DNA from: an uncultured Bacteroidia bacterium
GTDB taxonomy: Bacteria > Bacteroidota > Bacteroidia > Bacteroidales > UBA932
Assembly (NCBI GenBank): GCA_902801205.1
Contig: CADCHE010000009.1
Span: forward strand, 1 to 64,000
DNA: 64,000 nucleotides
Direction of reading: 5' to 3'
A program made the position numbers and the translations under genes. Positions within the stretch are counted from its first letter, which is position 1. Each line of letters starts with the position of its first letter. Shown piece after piece: positions 35,285 to 42,851 of this stretch. The notes under the pieces were generated by a model. That model was not told the DNA's origin. It made no database searches and saw nothing but the letters and a program-made list of their open reading frames with translations.

Positions 35285-36106
35285 ATGAATACGATAGAAC
35301 AGAAGCTGGATGCATTTTCCCGCGCCCTCCAGGTGATGGACCGGCTGCGGGAAGAATGCCCGTGGAATGCGGCGCAGACCTATGACTCCTTGCGCCCGAT
35401 GACGTTGGAAGAGGCGTACGAACTGTCGGACGCCGTGCTGAAGAAGGATTTCTCCGCGCTGGAGAAGGAACTCGGCGACGTTTTCCTCCACGTCATCTTC
35501 TATGCGCGGATCGCGCAGGAAGAGGGCCGGTTCGACATCGCCGACGTCATGAACCGCCTTTGCGAGAAGATGATCTTCCGGCATCCGCACGTTTTCGCCA
35601 AACAGGACGGAGGCATGACGGCGCAGGATGTGGCAGACAACTGGGAGATGATCAAGGCGAAGGAAAAGGGTGGGAACAAACGGATTCTCTCCGGCATTCC
35701 GGATGCGATGTCCCCGATCCTGAAGGCGCACGCGATGCAGGACAAGGCACGCGGCGTCGGCTTCGACTGGGAAGAGAAGCAGCAAGTCTGGGACAAGGTG
35801 AAGGAAGAGCAGCTCGAATGCGAGGATGAACTCAAGGCGATGGAGGCTGCCCGTGACGAGGCTGCCCTTGCGGCTGCCCGCGACCGGGCCGAGGAGGAGA
35901 TGGGCGACTATCTGTTCGCGGTGGTCAATGCGGCGCGCCTGTACGGGATCGATCCCGACAAGGCCCTGCACCGGGCCTGCGACAAGTTCCGCCGTCGCTT
36001 TACATACTTGGAAGAGCACACCATCCGGCAGGGGAGGGACCTGCACGACATGACCCTTGCCGAGATGGACGCCATCTGGGACGAAGGAAAGGCCAAGGGC
36101 CTGTAA
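35285..36106 (+). CDS. mazG: Nucleoside triphosphate pyrophosphohydrolase MazG
   Basis: The 273-residue protein has two MazG helical domains. The first has the metal-binding EEAYELSDAV followed by EKELGDVFLHVIFYARIA, and the second the EEMGDYLFAVVNAAR block. The phrase CPWNAAQTYDSLRPMTLEEAYE is the family signature. It hydrolyses (d)NTPs to monophosphates and cleans the nucleotide pool. ATG 35285 follows the -7 element by 6 bases. Confidence 0.93.
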   Translation: MNTIEQKLDAFSRALQVMDRLREECPWNAAQTYDSLRPMTLEEAYELSDAVLKKDFSALEKELGDVFLHVIFYARIAQEEGRFDIADVMNRLCEKMIFRHPHVFAKQDGGMTAQDVADNWEMIKAKEKGGNKRILSGIPDAMSPILKAHAMQDKARGVGFDWEEKQQVWDKVKEEQLECEDELKAMEAARDEAALAAARDRAEEEMGDYLFAVVNAARLYGIDPDKALHRACDKFRRRFTYLEEHTIRQGRDLHDMTLAEMDAIWDEGKAKGL

Positions 36107-36116
36107 AAAGGTGCAT

Positions 36117-36147
36117 TTTGTCATTCAGAATACATTTTGTACCTTTG
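36117..36147 (+). promoter_or_regulatory. Promoter of GNAT-like gene and prfA
   Basis: TTTG (36117-36120), 19 bases, then TACCTTTG (36140-36147) is one of the closest consensus matches in the window. It ends 6 bases before ATG 36154. Confidence 0.7.
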
Positions 36148-36153
36148 CATGTT

Positions 36154-37305
36154 ATGTCTGAATTTCGGATTGTTGAGGTAAAAGGAAGGAAGGACTTGAT
36201 GCGCTTCATCAAGTTCCCCGACCGGTTGTACAAGGATTGTCCGCAGTATGTTCCTGCCCTCCATTCCGACCAGGTGCACTCGCTGACGAAGGTATCGACG
36301 CTCTCCTACTGTCGCCGCAAGATGTGGCTGGCCCTGGATGGCGGCGGAAAGGTCGTCGGCCGCATCTGCGCGATGATCAATCCCCGTTACAATGCGTTGT
36401 ATGGAAAAAAACGCGCCCGTTTCGGCTGGTTCGACCTCATCGACGACCGGGAGGTGGCCCGTCTCCTGCTCGGGACGGCAGAGGCCTGGGCGAAGGAGAA
36501 CGGGATGAACGAGATCCATGGCCCGCTTTATTACAATACGCTTGGCAAGCAGGGCATGCTGGTGGAAGGGTTCGAGAACATTCCGCCGTTCAACTGCCTG
36601 TACAACTTCCCGTATTACAACGACCACGTCACTGCGCTGGGTTACGTGAAGGAGTGTGACTGGCTGCAGTACAAGATGCCGGCCGACCAGGGCGTGAGCG
36701 AGAAGATCTCCCGGATGGCGGGGCTGCTCAAGCAGCGCTACAACCTGCACGAAGGCAGCCTGGACAAACTGAAGAAAGACAAGAAGATGGTCCGGTACTT
36801 CTTCGATGTGTATAACGAGAGCTTTGCAAAGTCGGTCTATAATTTCGTCCCGTTCACGAAAGAGGAGATCGAAGAGGAGGCCAAGGCATCGCTGCGTTTC
36901 GTCTCCGACAAGACCAGCAGCATCATCTTCGACGAGAACGGGGAACTGGTTGCGTTCGGCATCACCTTCCCGACCATTTCCAAGGCCCTGCAGAAGTGCA
37001 AAGGGCATCTTTTTCCCTTCGGGTGGTACCACCTCCTGAAGGCGATGCGGGACTATGACACCGTCGATCTCATGATCAACGGAGCGGTTCCGAAATGGCA
37101 GAACACGGGCGTGTCCGCCATCTATCATAGCGCGATGTCCGAGAAGTACATCGCAGCGGGGACCCGGTGGGCGATCGCGAACCCGCAGATCGAATCCAAC
37201 GGGGCGGTGAACGTGTGGTCGAAATACGACAGTGAGCTCTACATGCGCCGCCGTTGTTACATCAAGCAGATTTGGATATATGGCAGAGAACAATACACTG
37301 GTTGA
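36154..37305 (+). CDS. GNAT-fold-like conserved protein
   Basis: The 383-residue protein starts MSEFRIVEVKGRKDLMRFIKFPDRLYKDCPQYVP as strings broken here only for description. It has ALDGGGKVVGRICAMIN and later VDLMINGAVPKWQNTGV, the kind of strand-helix layout seen in two GNAT-related halves. I recall it as a conserved Bacteroidota protein without a defined substrate. Its 3' end overlaps prfA by 26 bases, so the two are co-transcribed and possibly coupled. Confidence 0.7.
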   Translation: MSEFRIVEVKGRKDLMRFIKFPDRLYKDCPQYVPALHSDQVHSLTKVSTLSYCRRKMWLALDGGGKVVGRICAMINPRYNALYGKKRARFGWFDLIDDREVARLLLGTAEAWAKENGMNEIHGPLYYNTLGKQGMLVEGFENIPPFNCLYNFPYYNDHVTALGYVKECDWLQYKMPADQGVSEKISRMAGLLKQRYNLHEGSLDKLKKDKKMVRYFFDVYNESFAKSVYNFVPFTKEEIEEEAKASLRFVSDKTSSIIFDENGELVAFGITFPTISKALQKCKGHLFPFGWYHLLKAMRDYDTVDLMINGAVPKWQNTGVSAIYHSAMSEKYIAAGTRWAIANPQIESNGAVNVWSKYDSELYMRRRCYIKQIWIYGREQYTG

Positions 37306-38374
37306 CAAGATCCTGGGGCTTCAGGAGAAATACCTTTCCCTGCAGGAGCAGTTGACGGATCCGGCGGTCATCGCCGACATGAAGAAATATGTCCAACTGA
37401 ACAAGGACTACAAGCAGCTCAAGCCGATCGTCGAGACCGGCCTGGAATACAAGAAGGTGGTCGATGAGATCGCAGAGGCCAAGGATATCCTCATCAATGA
37501 GAAGGATGACGACCTGCGCGAGATGGCGCGTGCCGAGCTGGCCGACCTTGAACCGAAGGTGCCGCAGATGGAGGAGGACATCAAGATCCTGCTGATTCCG
37601 GCCGATCCGGACGACGCCAAGAACGCCATCATCGAGATCCGCGGAGGTACCGGCGGCGATGAAGCCGCCATCTTCGCCGGCGACCTCTTCCGCATGTATT
37701 CCAAGTTCGCCGAGAAGCGCGGCTGGAAACTCGAGGTCAACGACGAAGCGCCCGGAACATCCGGTGGCTACAAGCAGATCGTCTTCAAGCTTTCCAGCAA
37801 CGACGAAGGTGTCTACGGAGTGATGAAATATGAATCCGGCGTGCACCGCGTGCAGCGCGTCCCGCAGACCGAGACCCAGGGCCGCATCCAGACGTCTGCG
37901 GCTTCCGTGGCCGTCTTCCCGGAGGCGGGCGAGTTTGATATCGAGTTGAATATGAACGATATCCGCAAGGATACCTTCTGTTCTTCCGGCCCCGGCGGGC
38001 AGGGTGTCAACACAACGTATTCCGCCGTCCGCCTGACGCACATCCCTTCGGGCATCGTCGTGCAGTGCCAGGAGGAACGCTCCCAACTCAAGAATCTCGA
38101 CCGCGCGATGGAGGAACTCCGTACGCGCCTGTACAACCTGGAGCACCAGAAGTATCTCGACGGCATCGCCGCCAAGCGGCGTACGATGGTCTCTACGGGC
38201 GACCGTTCCGCCAAGATCCGTACCTATAATTATCCGCAGGGGCGCGTCACCGACCATCGGATCAACTGGTCGATGTACAACCTGCCGGTTTTCATGGACG
38301 GTGACATCCAGGAATGCATCGACCAGCTCCAAATCGCTGAAAACGCCGAGCGCCTGAAGGAAGCCGGCGAATAG
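37280..38374 (+). CDS. prfA: Peptide chain release factor 1
   Basis: The 364-residue protein has the RF1 anticodon-like tripeptide in RVPQTETQGR (PxT), the catalytic GGQ in SGPGGQGVNTT, and the RF family helical N-terminus. It reads UAA and UAG at the ribosome. The start ATG 37280 lies inside the end of the upstream GNAT-like gene, which fixes the reading frame. No programmed frameshift is present. Confidence 0.96.
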   Translation: MAENNTLVDKILGLQEKYLSLQEQLTDPAVIADMKKYVQLNKDYKQLKPIVETGLEYKKVVDEIAEAKDILINEKDDDLREMARAELADLEPKVPQMEEDIKILLIPADPDDAKNAIIEIRGGTGGDEAAIFAGDLFRMYSKFAEKRGWKLEVNDEAPGTSGGYKQIVFKLSSNDEGVYGVMKYESGVHRVQRVPQTETQGRIQTSAASVAVFPEAGEFDIELNMNDIRKDTFCSSGPGGQGVNTTYSAVRLTHIPSGIVVQCQEERSQLKNLDRAMEELRTRLYNLEHQKYLDGIAAKRRTMVSTGDRSAKIRTYNYPQGRVTDHRINWSMYNLPVFMDGDIQECIDQLQIAENAERLKEAGE

Positions 38375-38392
38375 TTTATTGTTTTTCACCCC

Positions 38393-38408
38393 GCCGGAGG
38401 ATACCGGC
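38393..38408 (+). repeat. Short hairpin upstream of the riboswitch
   Basis: GCCGG/CCGGC with a 6-base loop lies between the prfA stop and the preQ1 element. There is no T-run, so it is not an obvious terminator. It may be part of the leader fold. Confidence 0.4.
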
Positions 38409-38440
38409 AGTGTGCTTGTCAACCACTTAAAAAACAAGGA
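38408..38440 (+). promoter_or_regulatory. preQ1-I riboswitch candidate
   Basis: P1 is AGTG (38409-38412) with CACT (38424-38427). The loop holds CTT (38415-38417), which can pair with AAG (38436-38438) as the pseudoknot P2. The C before the 3' strand of P1 (38423) is in the position that pairs with preQ1, and an A-rich tail TTAAAAAACAAGG follows. This parallels the Thermoanaerobacter tengcongensis class I aptamer closely. The pseudoknot would mask the AAGGA beside the start codon of the queuosine-precursor transporter, repressing translation when preQ1 binds. Confidence 0.75.
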
Positions 38441-39118
38441 ATGAAACCTAGATTTTCTGCAGCTTTCATGCTGATGGCCGTGCTCTTCACGGTCTGTCTC
38501 ATCACCTCCAACCTGTTCGCGACCAAGATCTTCTCGGTCGGCGGCATCGCGCTTCCCTGCGCGGTGATCATCTTCCCGATCTCCTACATCCTCAACGATT
38601 GTTTCGCCGAGGTGTGGGGTTACCGTGCTTCGCGCCTGGTGATCTGGACGGCTTTCGCGATGAACTTTTTCGTCGTGCTCGCCGGCTGGCTCGCCGTCGC
38701 CCTGCCCGGGGCTTCCTTCTGGGACGGGGCGGAGCATTTCGACTACATGTTCCGGATGGCGCCGCGCGTCGCTTTTGCGTCGCTGCTCGCCTTCCTGGCA
38801 GGTGCAACGCTCAACGCTTTCGTGCTGAGCCGCATGAAGGTGGCGCAACGGGGGAAGGCCTTCTCTCTCCGCGCCATCCTCTCCTCGGTCGCCGGCGAAT
38901 TGCTTGACTCCCTGATCTTCATGCCGATCGCTTTCTGGGGAGCACCGTGGAGCCAGCTGGGGCGGATGATGCTCTTCCAGGTGAGTTTCAAGGTGCTTTA
39001 CGAGATCGTCGTCCTGCCGGTCACGGCCCGTGTGGTGAAGGCGCTCAAGCAGCATGAAGGCGTGGATGTCTTCGATGAAGGCATCTCGTACAATCCGTTC
39101 ATAATCAAAGACATTTAA
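38441..39118 (+). CDS. yhhQ: Queuosine precursor transporter (YhhQ/VUT family)
   Basis: The 225-residue membrane protein has about six helices and the family phrases ITSNLFATKIFSVGG, FPISYILNDCFAEVWGY and SSVAGELLDSLIFMPIAF. YhhQ-type carriers take up preQ0 or preQ1. It lies directly behind a preQ1-I riboswitch candidate and 3 bases before queF, so the three parts form a queuosine salvage unit. In-frame ATGs at residues 10 and 12 are alternatives, but the riboswitch position favours 38441. Confidence 0.92.
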   Translation: MKPRFSAAFMLMAVLFTVCLITSNLFATKIFSVGGIALPCAVIIFPISYILNDCFAEVWGYRASRLVIWTAFAMNFFVVLAGWLAVALPGASFWDGAEHFDYMFRMAPRVAFASLLAFLAGATLNAFVLSRMKVAQRGKAFSLRAILSSVAGELLDSLIFMPIAFWGAPWSQLGRMMLFQVSFKVLYEIVVLPVTARVVKALKQHEGVDVFDEGISYNPFIIKDI

Positions 39119-39121
39119 TCC

Positions 39122-39577
39122 ATGGAAAGAAAAAAGGAAGGCCTGTCCGCGCTGGGCAGGAAGGCGGAATACCGTGACGATTACGCTCCCGATGTGCTGG
39201 AAACGTTCGAAAACCAGCATCCGGACAATGACTATTGGGTGCGTTTCAACTGCCCGGAGTTCACGACGCTCTGCCCGATCACCGGGCAGCCGGATTTTGC
39301 GGAGATCCGCATCAGTTACATCCCGGACCGGCGCATGGTCGAGAGCAAGAGCTTGAAACTCTATCTGTTCAGTTTCCGCAACCACGGTGACTTCCACGAA
39401 GACTGCGTCAATATCATCATGAAGGACCTGGTCAAGCTGATGGACCCGAAATACATCGAAGTGACGGGCATCTTCCTTCCGCGCGGCGGCATCTCGATCT
39501 GGCCTTACGCCAATTACGGCCGCCCGGGTACGCCTTACGAGGAACTGGCACGCCGTCGCTTCGAGACCCACGAGTGA
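39122..39577 (+). CDS. queF: NADPH-dependent 7-cyano-7-deazaguanine reductase
   Basis: The 151-residue protein is a type I QueF. It has the thioimide Cys in [16 protein letters not shown], the substrate-binding [22 protein letters not shown] and a C-terminal [11 protein letters not shown]. It reduces preQ0 to preQ1 for queuosine in tRNA. It follows the transporter by 3 bases and should share its preQ1-dependent control. Confidence 0.95.
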   Translation: MERKKEGLSALGRKAEYRDDYAPDVLETFENQHPDNDYWVRFNCPEFTTLCPITGQPDFAEIRISYIPDRRMVESKSLKLYLFSFRNHGDFHEDCVNIIMKDLVKLMDPKYIEVTGIFLPRGGISIWPYANYGRPGTPYEELARRRFETHE

Positions 39578-39592
39578 CGCGCGGTCTGACAA

Positions 39593-39624
39593 TTTGGCAG
39601 GACGGGGCGGTTGGCATACCTTTC
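39593..39624 (+). promoter_or_regulatory. Promoter of dnaK with dyad
   Basis: TTTG (39593-39596), 20 bases, then TACCTTTC (39617-39624) resembles the housekeeping promoter. The -33 region lies inside an imperfect dyad CTGACAATTTGGCAG (39587-39601), which could bind a stress regulator. No sigma-32-like or CIRCE element is seen. Confidence 0.5.
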
Positions 39625-39691
39625 GTAATTGTTTTCACGCCGGGCAAGGTGTCCGGTGAACAAAGAAAATTGAAAAAAGGAGAACAATACA

Positions 39692-41569
39692 ATGGGAAAG
39701 ATTATTGGAATTGACCTCGGAACCACGAATTCGTGCGTGTCCGTCATGGAAGGCAACCAGCCTACCGTCATCATCAACAACGAAGGGGAGCGGACCACTC
39801 CTTCCGTCGTGGCTTTCACCGACGGCGGCGAGCGGAAGATCGGCAACCCGGCCAAGCGCCAGGCGATCACCAACCCGAAGAACACCGTCTTCTCGATCAA
39901 GCGTTTCATGGGCGAGACCTGGGACCAGGTGCAGACCGAAGTCGCCCGCGTTCCCTACACCGTCACCCGCGGTGAGAACAACACTCCGCGTGTGGACATC
40001 AACGGCAAACTCTATTCGCCGCAGGAGATTTCTGCGATGATCCTCCAGAAGATGAAGAAAGTCGCCGAGGATTATCTCCGTCAGGATGTGACCGAGGCGG
40101 TCATCACCGTTCCGGCCTATTTCTCCGACTCGCAGCGCCAGGCGACCAAGGAAGCCGGCAAGATCGCGGGCCTCGACGTGAAACGGATCATCAACGAGCC
40201 GACGGCCGCTGCGCTGGCCTACGGTCTTGACAAGAAGAACAAGGATATGAAGGTGGCCGTCTATGACCTTGGCGGTGGTACGTTCGATATCTCCATCCTG
40301 GAGCTCGGCGGCGGCGTCTTCGAAGTGAAGTCCACCAACGGTGATACCCACCTGGGCGGCGACGATTTCGACCAGGTCATCATCGACTGGCTGGCTTCCG
40401 AGTTCGCTTCCGAGAACGGCGGCATTGACCTGAAGAAGGATCCGATGGCCCTGCAGCGCCTCAAGGAAGCGGCCGAAAAGGCGAAGATCGAACTGTCCAG
40501 CCAGACTTCCACGGAAATCAACCTTCCGTACATCATGCCGGTCGACGGTATCCCGAAGCACTTGGTGAAGACCCTCACCCGGGCCAAATTCGAACAGCTG
40601 TGCGACAACCTGTTCCAGCGCAGCATCGAGCCTTGCCGCCGCGCCCTGCAGGACGCCGGCCTGAAGGCCTCCGACATCGACGAGGTGCTCCTCGTGGGCG
40701 GCTCCACCCGAATTCCGAAGGTGCAGCAGCTGGTGAAGGAATTCTTCGGCAAGGAGCCCAACCGGAGCGTCAACCCGGACGAGGTGGTCGCCATCGGTGC
40801 CTCTATCCAGGGCGGCGTGCTCGCGGGCGACGTGAAGGATGTCCTCCTGCTCGATGTCACTCCGCTTTCGCTGGGTATCGAGACGCTGGGCGGCGTGATG
40901 ACCAAGCTCATCGAGTCCAACACCACCATTCCTGCGCGTAAGAGCCAGGTCTTCTCCACGGCGGCCGACAACCAGCCTTCCGTCGAGATCCGGGTGCTCC
41001 AGGGCGAGCGTCCGATGGCCAAGGACAACAAGCAGATCGGCGTGTTCCATCTGGACGGCATCGCCCCTGCACCGCGCGGCATTCCGCAGATCGAGGTGAC
41101 CTTCGATATCGATGCCAACGGTATCCTGAATGTCTCCGCGAAAGACAAGGCGACGGGCAAGGAGCAGAACATCCGCATCGAGGCCTCTTCCGGGCTGTCC
41201 GACGACGAGATTCAGCGGATGCGTGACGAGGCGAAGGCCAACGAGGCTGCCGACAAGGCTGAGAAGGAGCGCGTGGACAAAATCAACAACGCCGATTCGC
41301 TCTGCTTCCAGGCTGAGAAGTTCCTCCGGGAGAATGGCGACAAGGTACCTGCCGACATCAAGGGCGAGGTCGAGAGCAATGTGAACCTCCTGAAGGAAGC
41401 CGTGAAGAGCCAGAACATCGCCGACATCGACCGCTACAGCGAGGCGTTGAACGCCGCTTTCAGCAAGATGTACCAGGCGCAGCAGCAGGCTGGCGGTCCG
41501 CAGGCCGGTCCGCAGGGTCCCCAGGGACCTCAGCAGGGGCCGGATGACCAGGGCCCGGACGAGCAGTAA
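39692..41569 (+). CDS. dnaK: Chaperone DnaK (Hsp70)
   Basis: The 625-residue protein has the ATPase signatures [27 protein letters not shown] and [14 protein letters not shown], the linker [19 protein letters not shown], the substrate-binding beta domain and a helical lid, ending in a Gly/Pro/Gln tail ([12 protein letters not shown]). It is a cytosolic folding chaperone. dnaJ and grpE are not adjacent. A terminator follows at 41635. Confidence 0.98.
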   Translation: MGKIIGIDLGTTNSCVSVMEGNQPTVIINNEGERTTPSVVAFTDGGERKIGNPAKRQAITNPKNTVFSIKRFMGETWDQVQTEVARVPYTVTRGENNTPRVDINGKLYSPQEISAMILQKMKKVAEDYLRQDVTEAVITVPAYFSDSQRQATKEAGKIAGLDVKRIINEPTAAALAYGLDKKNKDMKVAVYDLGGGTFDISILELGGGVFEVKSTNGDTHLGGDDFDQVIIDWLASEFASENGGIDLKKDPMALQRLKEAAEKAKIELSSQTSTEINLPYIMPVDGIPKHLVKTLTRAKFEQLCDNLFQRSIEPCRRALQDAGLKASDIDEVLLVGGSTRIPKVQQLVKEFFGKEPNRSVNPDEVVAIGASIQGGVLAGDVKDVLLLDVTPLSLGIETLGGVMTKLIESNTTIPARKSQVFSTAADNQPSVEIRVLQGERPMAKDNKQIGVFHLDGIAPAPRGIPQIEVTFDIDANGILNVSAKDKATGKEQNIRIEASSGLSDDEIQRMRDEAKANEAADKAEKERVDKINNADSLCFQAEKFLRENGDKVPADIKGEVESNVNLLKEAVKSQNIADIDRYSEALNAAFSKMYQAQQQAGGPQAGPQGPQGPQQGPDDQGPDEQ

Positions 41570-41634
41570 TCCACACGGGCAGACGGCCGGCCGCTCCCTC
41601 ACGACGGCCGCCGGAAGTCTCCCCTAGATAACTG

Positions 41635-41676
41635 GAAAGCCGACTAAAACGCGATTTTAGCCGGCTTTCTTTTTTT
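41635..41676 (+). terminator. Terminator of dnaK
   Basis: GAAAGCCG-A-CTAAAA pairs with TTTTAG-C-CGGCTTTC around a 5-base loop, followed by a run of seven T. It is a strong rho-independent terminator between converging genes. Confidence 0.85.
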
Positions 41677-41698
41677 GTGCACCCGTCTCCGCTGCGGT

Positions 41699-42772
41699 CT
41701 ACCGGAAGTGGATGGCCTGCACACCGCCCCGGTAGGTGGCGTCGACGGTGTATTGGACGGCGGTCTTGGAGAAGGGTTCTTCGAAGAAGTGGTGCATGTG
41801 CCCGCAGAGGATGGCCTTGAGCAGTTTCTGCTCTTTCAGCCAGGCGATGAACGCGAGCGTCGGTTTGTCGGCCTTCTGCTGGACGGCACGGTACCGCCAT
41901 TCCTGCCCGGCAGGATACGTTGCGCCGTTGTCGAACTTCGACGTAATCTCCAGCGGGGCGCCGGTCATGTAGGCGCAGATACCTTTCGTCTGCTCCAGTT
42001 CGTAGGCGCAATGCTTGGGCGTGTAGAGCGGAACGTGGCAGAGCATCACCACCGGGAGCCCTTTCTTCATCTCCGCTTCCATCTGCGCGTGCTGCGCTTC
42101 GGTGATGTTGTAGTAGACATCGTCGAGGGAGACGAAGTTCACGCCACCGATGATCCGGCTTGCGAAGGTGAGGTCGTTCGGGAAGGCGCCCTGGACTTTG
42201 TCGCGGCTGTCGGCCTTGTACGCCTCGTCTTCCCTGGCCTCGCCGACATATTTGGAGTACTCATGGTTGCCGGCACTGACGAACCAGTCGGCAGCGCCCA
42301 GGTGGAGGGCGGCGCTGTCAAGGTTGGCTTCGGAAACAAAGTCGCACAGGTCCCCCGTGTGCATCATGTACATGCCGCGGTCGGCGGCGTAGCGGATGGC
42401 CTCGTCGAGGTAGTGTTCGCCCCAGGCCGCCCAGCGGCTCCGACCGGCGGCCAGACGCATCTTCGCCTCGTCGTCGCGATTGTCAACCCGGGTGAGGTGC
42501 GTATCCGATACATGCAGGACGGAGAAGGGCGATTCTGCGCCGACCTTGATGTCGATCTCCTTGACTTTCAGCGGCGGAAGCGGCTGGAAGTCGCGCGTGA
42601 TCCGCCGGGTGAAATCTTCGGCGGCGGGGGCGGTGCCGCTTTTTTTCCGCCGCTCGGCGGCGGCCATTGCGGGAGATGCTGCCAGGGGGGCGGACGGGAT
42701 GCCGGCGATGCCCGGCAGTTCGGAGGCGAGGAGTGCGGCTGCTCCGGAAAGCAGGAATGATCTTCTGTCCAT
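41699..42772 (-). CDS. Exported calcineurin-like metallophosphoesterase
   Basis: A twin-arginine-like start MDRRSFLLSGAAALLA suggests export. The metal motifs are HVSDTHL, HTGDLCD, AGNHEYS, LCHVPLY and GHMHH in the correct order over 357 residues. The substrate is unknown. ATG 42772 is used because the upstream extension of the frame is antisense to copA and lacks signal character. It converges on dnaK beyond the terminator. Confidence 0.87.
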   Translation of the reverse strand: MDRRSFLLSGAAALLASELPGIAGIPSAPLAASPAMAAAERRKKSGTAPAAEDFTRRITRDFQPLPPLKVKEIDIKVGAESPFSVLHVSDTHLTRVDNRDDEAKMRLAAGRSRWAAWGEHYLDEAIRYAADRGMYMMHTGDLCDFVSEANLDSAALHLGAADWFVSAGNHEYSKYVGEAREDEAYKADSRDKVQGAFPNDLTFASRIIGGVNFVSLDDVYYNITEAQHAQMEAEMKKGLPVVMLCHVPLYTPKHCAYELEQTKGICAYMTGAPLEITSKFDNGATYPAGQEWRYRAVQQKADKPTLAFIAWLKEQKLLKAILCGHMHHFFEEPFSKTAVQYTVDATYRGGVQAIHFR

Positions 42773-42851
42773 ACGCGTGATGTGGTTTTCTCCTGCAAGA
42801 TACGAATTCTCGCGGAAAAGTCGTATCTTTACTAGACAATCGCGTTTTAAA

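Noticed and set aside
37262..39592. A 776-codon minus-strand open frame opposite prfA, yhhQ and queF, and similar long antisense frames opposite dnaK, the phosphoesterase and the transglutaminase
   Set aside because: They are antisense to well-recognised genes, rich in His, Asp, Arg and Val from high-GC third positions, and match no family.
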